A stretch of DNA of 5,468 nucleotides from Clostridia bacterium. GTDB taxonomy: Bacteria; Bacillota; Clostridia; Oscillospirales; CAG-272. Below the pieces are notes generated by a model, which searched no databases, had not been told where the DNA came from, and saw nothing but the letters and a program-made list of their open reading frames with translations. The stretch lies in NCBI GenBank assembly GCA_024404655.1, contig JAKSPR010000204.1, forward strand, positions 1-5,468, in the 5' to 3' direction. The translations under genes and the position numbers were made by a program. This document shows, in pieces, positions 1 through 5,006 of the stretch (positions within the stretch are counted from its first letter, which is position 1; the number at the start of each line of letters is the position of its first letter).

Positions 1-1
1 A

Positions 2-775
2 GATGATGCTGTTTCCATGAAAATCAGAGGTGATATCACCTTTGACAACGTACATTTCGGCTACGACGACGCAACGGAAGTCCTCAAAGGCATCAATCTT
101 GAAGTCAAAGAGGGTGAATTCATCGGTATTGTCGGCAAATCCGGTGCAGGCAAATCCACACTCATCAACCTTGTCATGCGTATGTATGACGTGGAAGACG
201 GCTGTATCCGTATTGACGGTACGGATATCCGGGATATCTCCCAGGAAAGCCTCCGTTCCCAGATCGGTGTTGTATTACAGGAGACCTTCCTCTTCTCCGG
301 TTCCATCTATGATAACATCGCGTATGCCAAACCCGGTGCAACGCGGGATGAGATCATCACAGCGTCAAAGATTGCCGGTGCCCATGAATTTATCATGAAG
401 CTGCCGGATGCCTACAACACCAAAGTCGGTGAAAAGGGCCACACGCTTTCCGGCGGTGAGCGGCAGAGGATCTCTATCGCCCGTGCCCTGCTCCACAACC
501 CCCGTATTCTGATTCTTGATGAAGCGACCGCATCTCTTGATACGGAAACAGAAAAGCAGATTCAGGATGCACTCCAGAAACTCTCAAAGAACCGTACGAC
601 CCTTGCTATTGCACACCGTCTTTCCACTCTGCGCAATGCGACCAGGCTGATCGTCATCGACAAAGGCAAGATCGCGGAAGTCGGTACACATGAAGAATTG
701 ATCCGTATGAAGGGCATCTATTTCAACCTTGTTATGGCCCAGAGACAGATGTCCAAAATGACCCACGATAAATAA
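2..775 (+). CDS. ABC exporter half-transporter, C-terminal ATPase part (5' partial)
   Basis: This is the nucleotide-binding domain of a type IV (MsbA/LmrA-like) ABC exporter that couples ATP hydrolysis to export across the cytoplasmic membrane. The frame is open to the window edge: residues DDAVS precede the first Met at 17, so that ATG is internal and the membrane domain lies upstream. Numbering from the Met, I see A-loop Tyr16, Walker A GKSGAGKST (40-48), Q-loop Gln88, X-loop-like VGEKG (137-141), ABC signature LSGGE (144-148), Walker B ILILDEA (164-170), D-loop SLD (173-175) and H-loop His200. All catalytic motifs are intact, so the ATPase should be active. The substrate cannot be told from this half. 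The text resembles, from memory, the exporter subfamily often followed by a DUF1854 gene, but here an RNA methyltransferase gene follows after 18 bp. It may pair with itself or with another half-transporter encoded upstream. Confidence 0.95.
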   Translation, partial: DDAVSMKIRGDITFDNVHFGYDDATEVLKGINLEVKEGEFIGIVGKSGAGKSTLINLVMRMYDVEDGCIRIDGTDIRDISQESLRSQIGVVLQETFLFSGSIYDNIAYAKPGATRDEIITASKIAGAHEFIMKLPDAYNTKVGEKGHTLSGGERQRISIARALLHNPRILILDEATASLDTETEKQIQDALQKLSKNRTTLAIAHRLSTLRNATRLIVIDKGKIAEVGTHEELIRMKGIYFNLVMAQRQMSKMTHDK

Positions 776-793
776 GACCCAAAGGAAACAGCA

Positions 794-1573
794 ATGATCA
801 AAGAAGCAGAAAAGTTTGCAGACAGCAGCCTGATGGAAGGCATTGTTTCGGTCCGTGCCGTTGTGGACAGCATCCATGACGGTACCAGCGACAGAAAAAT
901 CGAGCGTATCTTTTTTTCCGAAGAAAAAGTCAGGTCCAAAGCAAAAGAGCTTTCGTGGCTGAGATTTCTATCGTCGGATATGAATTTCCCACTGGAGATC
1001 ATCCCTGGAGAAAATCTTGATGCCATGTGCATCGGCAATACCCACGGCGGTGTTGCGATGCAGTGTTCGGGAAGAACGATTCCTTCCCTTTCGGATGCAA
1101 AGCTGCCGGAACACGGTTTTTATATGATGCTGGAAGGCATCGAGGACCCGTACAATTTCGGCTATGCGCTCCGTTCCATTTATGCGGCAGGTGCTGACGG
1201 CATCATCCTTCCTCCGCGCAACTGGATGACAGCGGCCGGCGTTGTCTGCCGGGCTTCAGCAGGCGCATCAGAGCGTTTTTCACTGTATACCGCCGACAGC
1301 GGTGCGGATGCAGCGGATTTCTTCCATGCAAACGGTTATAAAGTGATCTGTGCAGATATTGAGAATTCGGTATCCATGTATGATGCGGATCTCACGTATC
1401 CTGTTTTCCTGATTGTAGGCGGTGAAAAGCGAGGAATCTCCCGAGCGGTCCTTGACCGGGCAGATGCTGTTGTACGGCTGGACTACGGACGGGAATTCCA
1501 TGGTGCGCTCTCCGCAGCTTCCGCTTCTTCTATCCTCGCATACGAGATTTTCAGACAGAACCGCAAAAACTGA
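794..1573 (+). CDS. TrmH/SpoU-family RNA 2'-O-methyltransferase
   Basis: Cytoplasmic SPOUT-class enzyme predicted to transfer a methyl group from S-adenosylmethionine to a ribose 2'-OH in tRNA or rRNA; the target nucleotide cannot be assigned. The length (259 aa) is normal. Residues 15-95 form the N-terminal substrate-binding part, ending in HGGVAMQC, the usual linker to the catalytic domain. SpoU motif 1 is LEGIEDPYNFGYALR (113-127) with the conserved Asn121 and Arg127. Motif 2 is FLIVGGEKRGIS (205-216) with Glu211. Motif 3 is at 231-252, but reads ALSAASASSI where the classical form is SLNVSVAxAI, so the usual Asn is Ser240. I recall similar motif 3 variants in clostridial homologues, so this is probably a subfamily trait. 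The start is supported by AAAGGA at 781-786, 7 nt before ATG. It is co-transcribed with the ABC gene 18 bp upstream and ends at a terminator. Confidence 0.92.
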   Translation: MIKEAEKFADSSLMEGIVSVRAVVDSIHDGTSDRKIERIFFSEEKVRSKAKELSWLRFLSSDMNFPLEIIPGENLDAMCIGNTHGGVAMQCSGRTIPSLSDAKLPEHGFYMMLEGIEDPYNFGYALRSIYAAGADGIILPPRNWMTAAGVVCRASAGASERFSLYTADSGADAADFFHANGYKVICADIENSVSMYDADLTYPVFLIVGGEKRGISRAVLDRADAVVRLDYGREFHGALSAASASSILAYEIFRQNRKN

Positions 1574-1594
1574 GTATTTCAGCTTCCGACCCAG

Positions 1595-1636
1595 GACAGT
1601 CATCCCATCAAACTGTGATGACTGTCTGATTTTTTT
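1595..1636 (+). terminator. Intrinsic terminator after the methyltransferase gene
   Basis: A perfect 10-bp stem pairs GACAGTCATC (1595-1604) with GATGACTGTC (1617-1626) around a 12-nt loop. A G1594-T1627 wobble can extend it. Seven T residues follow at 1630-1636. It lies 21 nt past the stop codon and closes the ABC/methyltransferase unit. Confidence 0.88.
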
Positions 1637-1656
1637 GTCAAATTATTCTTTTCTTC

Positions 1657-1685
1657 TTTACAAAACCGCATATCTGTGGTACAAT
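1657..1685 (+). promoter_or_regulatory. Sigma-A promoter of the TIM-barrel isomerase gene
   Basis: The -35 box is TTTACA (1657-1662) and the -10 box is TACAAT (1680-1685), separated by 17 nt. TG at 1677-1678 gives an extended -10 (TGgTACAAT). The predicted transcription start is near 1691-1693, giving a leader of about 68 nt. It sits between the upstream terminator and the next gene, as expected for an independent unit. No CcpA cre-like box with an acceptable match was seen nearby. Confidence 0.82.
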
Positions 1686-1695
1686 AATCATAACA

Positions 1696-1719
1696 GCGGA
1701 GCAGGTTTCGTCTGTCCGC
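1696..1719 (+). promoter_or_regulatory. 5'-terminal stem-loop in the isomerase leader
   Basis: GCGGA (1696-1700) pairs with TCCGC (1715-1719), and CAG (1702-1704) pairs with CTG (1712-1714). G1701 is bulged and the loop has 7 nt. It begins only a few nucleotides from the predicted transcription start. No T-run follows, so it is not a terminator. Stem-loops at an mRNA 5' end are known to slow decay in bacteria; that role here is inference. Confidence 0.45.
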
Positions 1720-1759
1720 AGAATCTCTTTCCAACTTATCAGATAAAGGAGAAACTATC

Positions 1760-2617
1760 ATGTTAAAAACCAGTGTAAGCACGTATAGCTTCGGCAAGTA
1801 TGTCGAATCCCTCGGTATTTACGGTGTCATTGACAAGGCTGCAGAAATGGGCTTTGAAGGCATCGAATTCGTTGAGTCCGGTTGGTCCAATGTCTCTCTG
1901 GACGAACTGAAGAAGATCGGTGCATACGCACAGGAAAAGGGCCTTGCTCTCGCTTCCTTCTGCGTCGGTGCAGATTTTGTCAATGGTTCCAACGGTGTCA
2001 CCGCTGACGAAGTCAAGCGTGTTCAGGCACTTGTTGACAAGGCAGCTGCTCTCGGCGTCAAGAACATGCGTCATGACGTTGCAAGCCAGCCCCGCACCAG
2101 AAAGTACTGCATCGGCTACGATGACTGCCTGCCCGTTATGGCAGACGCCATCCGCGAAGTCACCAAGTATGCAGAACAGAAGGGTGTCGGCACCATGACC
2201 GAGAACCACGGCTACTTCTCTCAGGATGCAAACCGTGTTGAAAAGCTCATCAATACCGTTGCTCATCCGAACTTCGGTGCTCTCGTTGACCTTGGTAACT
2301 TCATGTGCGCTGACGAAGATCCCTGGAAGAGCGTAGCAATCATGGCTCCCTACGCAAAGCACGTTCATGCAAAAGACTTCTTCAAGAAGTCCGGTATGGA
2401 AGTTGCTCCTGGCAACGGCTGGTTCAAGACCCGCTGCGGCGACTACCTGCGCGGCACCATCGTCGGCCACGGCGAAGCACACATCTGCCAGAGCATCCAG
2501 ACTTTGAAGGGTGCAGGTTATGACGGATATGTTTCCATCGAGTTTGAGGGCTGCGAAGACAACCTGCTCGGCATCTCCTGGGGCCTTGACAACCTCAAGA
2601 AGTACATTGCTATGTAA
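1760..2617 (+). CDS. Sugar phosphate isomerase/epimerase family TIM-barrel protein
   Basis: Cytoplasmic protein of the xylose isomerase-like TIM-barrel superfamily, whose members isomerise or epimerise sugars, inositols or hydroxy-acids with a divalent metal. At 285 aa it is of normal length. Likely metal ligands, by analogy with tagatose/psicose 3-epimerases, are Glu148 (in TENHG), Asp177 (in LVDLGNF), a His of HVHAKD (201-206) and Glu261 (in VSIEFEG). The N-terminal strand (KTSVSTYSF) and GFEGIEF (31-37) are typical barrel strands 1 and 2. The substrate cannot be predicted. The start has AAAGGAG 11 nt upstream. Codon choice is extreme: 20 of 22 lysines use AAG, against 3 of 10 in the preceding gene, which with the strong promoter suggests high expression. 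It forms a one-gene unit with its own promoter and terminator. Confidence 0.9.
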   Translation: MLKTSVSTYSFGKYVESLGIYGVIDKAAEMGFEGIEFVESGWSNVSLDELKKIGAYAQEKGLALASFCVGADFVNGSNGVTADEVKRVQALVDKAAALGVKNMRHDVASQPRTRKYCIGYDDCLPVMADAIREVTKYAEQKGVGTMTENHGYFSQDANRVEKLINTVAHPNFGALVDLGNFMCADEDPWKSVAIMAPYAKHVHAKDFFKKSGMEVAPGNGWFKTRCGDYLRGTIVGHGEAHICQSIQTLKGAGYDGYVSIEFEGCEDNLLGISWGLDNLKKYIAM

Positions 2618-2628
2618 TTTTTCTCTGT

Positions 2629-2667
2629 GGGAGGGCTCCGGTTCCGGATGCCCTCCCTCTTTTATTT
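2629..2667 (+). terminator. Strong intrinsic terminator after the isomerase gene
   Basis: GGGAGGGC (2629-2636) pairs with GCCCTCCC (2650-2657). An inner TCCG/CGGA stem (2637-2640 with 2645-2648) closes a 4-nt loop and T2649 is bulged. The tail is TCTTTTATTT (2658-2667). The hairpin starts 12 nt after the stop codon and is very GC-rich, so termination should be efficient. Only 24 nt separate its end from the next start codon. Confidence 0.92.
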
Positions 2668-2691
2668 CCGGCAATACGAAAGGAGATCATC

Positions 2692-3375
2692 ATGCAAGCC
2701 AAAGAAAAAGTCAAAAAGCCTGTGACAAAAAAGAAAATCATCCTTTGGGCAATACTCGGCGTTTTCCTGTTTCTGCTGCTCTGGATTGTGATCAGTGTGG
2801 TTTATCAGGTCGTTGTCAACGGCGATTATTACGCCTCCCGTCCCGGGAAATACGAATATCATATTTTTTACCGCACCGTGGAACCGGAAGAATTTGATAT
2901 TGACATCTTTGACGATCCTTTTTACAGAGAACGCAACCGTGATATCAAGTATATTTCCGGTGCGCAGTCTACGGAAATCGCCCTTGACGAGGATGCATCG
3001 ATCTACGGCGAAGCGATTCCTTTCTTCCAGAAATATTTCACTGCCGTCATTCACGGCGACTGTGAAACTTATCGGGATTTCTTCTGGAATTCCTATTTTG
3101 ATGAGGAAAACAAAGATATCAATTATCCCTACCCCGAAGATCCCTTTACCATGCAGAAGGTCTATAATATCTCTGTTGAATATCTGCGCGGTGAAGATGT
3201 GATCCTCTCAAAGACGGAAACACGTTCCTATTTTATTGTCAAGTACAAGATTCAGGACAACAACGGTACCTTCCGTCCGGAGCTGGATGTGGATACGGCA
3301 GTCCCGCTCCTGTTTGAGCTCACCACCAAAGGCGAAGAGATCCGCATCAGCAAGATTGTTCCCTTTGCGGACTGA
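2692..3375 (+). CDS. Membrane-anchored extracytoplasmic protein of unknown function
   Basis: I do not recognise a named family. The 227-aa product has a short cytoplasmic tail with seven Lys in its first 15 residues, then one strong hydrophobic helix (about 16-42). By the positive-inside rule the remaining ~185 residues lie outside the membrane. No lipobox Cys or clear signal-peptidase site is seen, so it probably stays anchored. The outer part is rich in Tyr, Phe, Asp and Glu. Residues 107-225 show a helix containing FFQKYFTAVIHGD, then FFWNSYF, then alternating strands (about 160-187 and 202-224), an order reminiscent of NTF2-like domains; this fold guess is weak. The start is set by AAAGGAG (2679-2685), 6 nt before ATG. 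It sits between the isomerase terminator and the NfeD operon promoter, with no recognisable terminator after it. Confidence 0.85.
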   Translation: MQAKEKVKKPVTKKKIILWAILGVFLFLLLWIVISVVYQVVVNGDYYASRPGKYEYHIFYRTVEPEEFDIDIFDDPFYRERNRDIKYISGAQSTEIALDEDASIYGEAIPFFQKYFTAVIHGDCETYRDFFWNSYFDEENKDINYPYPEDPFTMQKVYNISVEYLRGEDVILSKTETRSYFIVKYKIQDNNGTFRPELDVDTAVPLLFELTTKGEEIRISKIVPFAD

Positions 3376-3392
3376 TATGGTTCAGATGTCCG

Positions 3393-3456
3393 GATTGTCG
3401 CGGTCAGATATTTTTATTAAATTATTTAGAAATGTATTGACAATCAGTTGACCGCG
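3393..3456. repeat. Two paired inverted repeats overlapping the NfeD operon promoter
   Basis: CGCGGTCA (3399-3406) is the reverse complement of TGACCGCG (3449-3456). GATTGTC (3393-3399) is the reverse complement of GACAATC (3439-3445). The two right arms fall on the -35 box and in the promoter spacer; the two left arms lie about 50 bp upstream. This could be a pair of operator sites or chance. As RNA the two pairings would cross, in pseudoknot order. No T-run follows the outer pair in the right place for a terminator. Confidence 0.35.
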
Positions 3457-3465
3457 TGCTATAAT
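3437..3465 (+). promoter_or_regulatory. Perfect-consensus sigma-A promoter of the NfeD-SPFH operon
   Basis: TTGACA (3437-3442) and TATAAT (3460-3465) both match the consensus exactly, with the ideal 17-nt spacer. TG at 3457-3458 makes an extended -10. The predicted transcription start is near 3472, leaving a leader of about 71 nt. No sigma-W-like (TGAAAC / CGTA) elements are seen here. Confidence 0.93.
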
Positions 3466-3480
3466 GGAAGCACATCAAGT

Positions 3481-3519
3481 GGAAGTATCATGTACCGTTA
3501 TCTGTATCATGATTTTTCC
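3481..3519 (+). promoter_or_regulatory. Leader hairpin upstream of the NfeD gene
   Basis: ATCATG (3487-3492) pairs with CATGAT (3508-3513). TAC (3493-3495) pairs with GTA (3504-3506), with T3507 bulged and an 8-nt loop. After a small internal loop, GGAA (3481-3484) pairs with TTCC (3516-3519), giving 13 bp in total. It also contains the direct repeat GTATCATG (3485-3492 and 3504-3511). It ends 8 nt before the NfeD ribosome binding site and lacks a T-run, so a regulatory or stabilising role is likelier than termination. Confidence 0.42.
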
Positions 3520-3543
3520 GCACAACGAAAGGAGGTATTCTGA
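3490..3543 (+). CDS. Possible 17-codon leader ORF coupled to the NfeD gene
   Basis: An ATG at 3490 opens a frame encoding MYRYLYHDFSAQRKEVF. Its TGA (3541-3543) overlaps the NfeD ATG (3543-3545) as TGATG, a classic translational coupling arrangement. GGAAG at 3481-3485 could act as a ribosome binding site, 4 nt before the ATG, which is short. Tyr occupies residues 2, 4 and 6, as in some attenuation leader peptides. Its start codon lies in the left arm of the leader hairpin, and the NfeD ribosome binding site lies within its last codons. An open frame this short can arise by chance, so it is a candidate only. Confidence 0.28.
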   Translation: MYRYLYHDFSAQRKEVF

Positions 3544-4016
3544 TGCTTGATCACATGCTGTTCATCTGGTGTATCTTTTTCGTCCTCTGTATAGTCACGG
3601 AAGCGGCAACCATGAGTCTGGTTGCGGTCTGGTTCATGCCCGGTGCGCTGATTGCAATGGTATTATCCCTTCTATCTGCTCCGGTATGGCTGCAGGTGCT
3701 TGTCTTTCTTGTACTCTCAGCCCTCCTGCTACTCTTTACACGGCGTCTGTCTGCAAGACTTCTGGGGCACAAAACCGCAGCCACCAATGCAGACCGTGTC
3801 ATCGGAAAAGAAGGAATCGTTACCGAAACGATCAACGACATCGAAGCGGCCGGTCAGGTCAAGGTTCTTGGTCAGATCTGGTCTGCCCGCTGTGACGATC
3901 CCCTCGTCACCGTACCTGTCGGAACTGCCCTTTTCATCAAACGCACTGAAGGTGTCCGGCTGATCGTCTCCCCTGTTCCTTCGTCTCTGCAGCAAAACAA
4001 CAATTCTGATAAGTAA
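3543..4016 (+). CDS. NfeD-family membrane protein, short form (NfeD1b type)
   Basis: Integral membrane partner of SPFH proteins, thought to help organise membrane microdomains. The 157-aa product has hydrophobic stretches at about 5-19, 24-45 and 49-66, an Arg-rich inner-face segment (RRLSARLLGHK, 67-77), then a soluble NfeD OB-fold (about 83-143). The OB-fold carries the family pattern GKEGIVTE (88-95), GQVKVLGQIWSAR (104-116) and a final strand around VRLIVSP (138-144). There is no ClpP-like serine protease domain, so this is the short form. The Gln/Asn/Ser-rich tail (148-157) is probably disordered. The start is firm: AAAGGAGGT (3528-3536) lies 7 nt before ATG. The stop is 18 bp before the SPFH gene, the classic NfeD-SPFH pairing, and both should be transcribed from the consensus promoter upstream. 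Confidence 0.92.
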   Translation: MLDHMLFIWCIFFVLCIVTEAATMSLVAVWFMPGALIAMVLSLLSAPVWLQVLVFLVLSALLLLFTRRLSARLLGHKTAATNADRVIGKEGIVTETINDIEAAGQVKVLGQIWSARCDDPLVTVPVGTALFIKRTEGVRLIVSPVPSSLQQNNNSDK

Positions 4017-4034
4017 CTGAAAGGAAGTACTGTC

Positions 4035-4967
4035 ATGGAACCATTATATCTTATCGGCGCGATTATCGTTGTTTTATTCCTCGTGATTATTTCAAACGTG
4101 AATATCGTCACACAGGCACATGCCAGCGTCATTGAGCGTCTGGGTGCATTCCACACGGTATGGGCAACCGGCCTTCATGTGAAGATGCCTTTTATCGACC
4201 GTGTCGTCAAAAAAGTCTCCTTAATGGAACAGGTTGCTGACTTCCCTCCGCAGCCGGTTATCACCAAGGATAACGTCAAAATGCAGATTGATACCGTTGT
4301 CTTCTACCAGATCACGGACTGCAAACTGTTCACCTACGGTGTCCAGAATCCTATGGCAGCCATTGAGAACCTTACCGCAACCACTCTGCGTAATATCATC
4401 GGTGAGCTGGAACTGGACAGCACGCTGACCTCCCGTGATATCATCAATACCAAGATGCGTTCCATTCTGGACGAAGCTACTGATCCCTGGGGCATCAAGG
4501 TCAACCGTGTGGAGTTGAAAAACATCATGCCTCCGAAGGAAATTCAGGACGCCATGGAGAAGCAGATGAAGGCAGAACGTGAACGCCGTGAACTGATCCT
4601 CCGTGCAGAAGGTGAAAAGAATTCTGCGATCCTTGTTGCAGAAGGCCGCAAGCAGGCAATGATTCTCGAAGCTGAAGCAAATAAGCAGGCTGAAATTCTG
4701 AAAGCGGAAGCAGAACGCGAAGCAACCATCCGCCGTGCGGAAGGTGAAGCAGAAGCTATTCTCAAAGTGCAGGAAGCTACTGCTCTCGGTATCAAGAAGA
4801 TCAATGAAGCTGCTCCTTCTGAGGGCGTGATCGCCATCAAGAGCCTGGAAGCCTTTGAACATGCGGCTGACGGCAAGGCTACTAAGATCATCATCCCCAG
4901 CAATCTCCAGTCTCTTGCAGGTCTTGCGACCACCGCATCGGAGCTGTTCAAAAAGGACGGGGAGTAA
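4035..4967 (+). CDS. qmcA: SPFH/stomatin-type membrane scaffold protein, QmcA-like
   Basis: Stomatin/prohibitin/flotillin/HflK superfamily protein that assembles large rings at the membrane and affects microdomain order and membrane proteostasis. The 310-aa length fits QmcA and stomatins. One N-terminal helix (about 5-22) anchors it. The SPFH domain follows (about 24-170), with GLHVKMPFIDRV (46-57), MEQVADFPPQPVITKDN (64-80) and DEATDPWGIKVNRVELKNI (146-164), the last being the family's most recognisable signature. Residues 165-250 form a charged Ala/Glu-rich coiled coil with an 11-residue repeat. The tail (260-310) includes the usual KIIIPSNLQSL strand and LAGLATTASELF helix. AAAGGAAG (4020-4027) lies 7 nt before ATG. 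It is the middle gene of the NfeD operon. The symbol is given by similarity to E. coli QmcA. Confidence 0.94.
   Translation: MEPLYLIGAIIVVLFLVIISNVNIVTQAHASVIERLGAFHTVWATGLHVKMPFIDRVVKKVSLMEQVADFPPQPVITKDNVKMQIDTVVFYQITDCKLFTYGVQNPMAAIENLTATTLRNIIGELELDSTLTSRDIINTKMRSILDEATDPWGIKVNRVELKNIMPPKEIQDAMEKQMKAERERRELILRAEGEKNSAILVAEGRKQAMILEAEANKQAEILKAEAEREATIRRAEGEAEAILKVQEATALGIKKINEAAPSEGVIAIKSLEAFEHAADGKATKIIIPSNLQSLAGLATTASELFKKDGE
4569..4763 (+). repeat. Six tandem 11-residue (hendecad) repeats in the SPFH coiled coil
   Basis: Residues 179-243 of the SPFH protein split into KAERERRELIL, RAEGEKNSAIL, VAEGRKQAMIL, EAEANKQAEIL, KAEAEREATIR and a 10-residue RAEGEAEAIL. The pattern is x-A-E-x-x-K/R-x-x-x-I-L. 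An 11-residue period favours a nearly straight or slightly right-handed coiled coil rather than the usual left-handed heptad form. This is protein periodicity; the DNA has diverged between copies. Confidence 0.8.
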
Positions 4968-5006
4968 TTTAGCAAAGCAAAATCTTTATAAGGTCAGGTA
5001 AACGAT

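Noticed and set aside
17..775. A complete stand-alone ABC ATPase starting at ATG 17
   Set aside because: The frame is open upstream to the window edge, and the residues before the Met fit the linker between membrane and ATPase domains of exporters. No ribosome binding site precedes the ATG.
1657..1700. Possible CcpA (cre) catabolite operator over the isomerase promoter
   Set aside because: The best alignment to TGWAANCGNTNWCA, around ACCGCATATC, has about five mismatches including conserved end positions.
1763..2674. 303-codon open frame on the - strand opposite the isomerase gene
   Set aside because: It lies wholly antisense to a gene with clear family motifs, and also crosses the terminator hairpin. 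Strong codon bias in the + gene (few codons whose complement is a stop) explains the long open frame. No promoter or ribosome binding site supports it.
3376..3436. Possible terminator for the unknown membrane protein gene before the NfeD promoter
   Set aside because: Only 3-4 bp stems (such as CTGA/TCAG at 3372-3385) form before the T-rich stretch at 3409-3415. That is too weak to call an intrinsic terminator, so this transcript may run into the NfeD operon.
3377..3451. Short + strand ORF starting just after the stop of the unknown membrane protein gene
   Set aside because: The ATG at 3377 has no ribosome binding site, and the frame runs through the -35 box of the next promoter. It is the tail of an out-of-frame shadow of the upstream gene.
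4221..4862. 213-codon open frame on the - strand opposite the SPFH gene
   Set aside because: The Glu/Ala/Lys-rich coiled coil on the + strand gives Phe/Cys/Leu-rich nonsense on the other strand. It is a shadow of the real gene.
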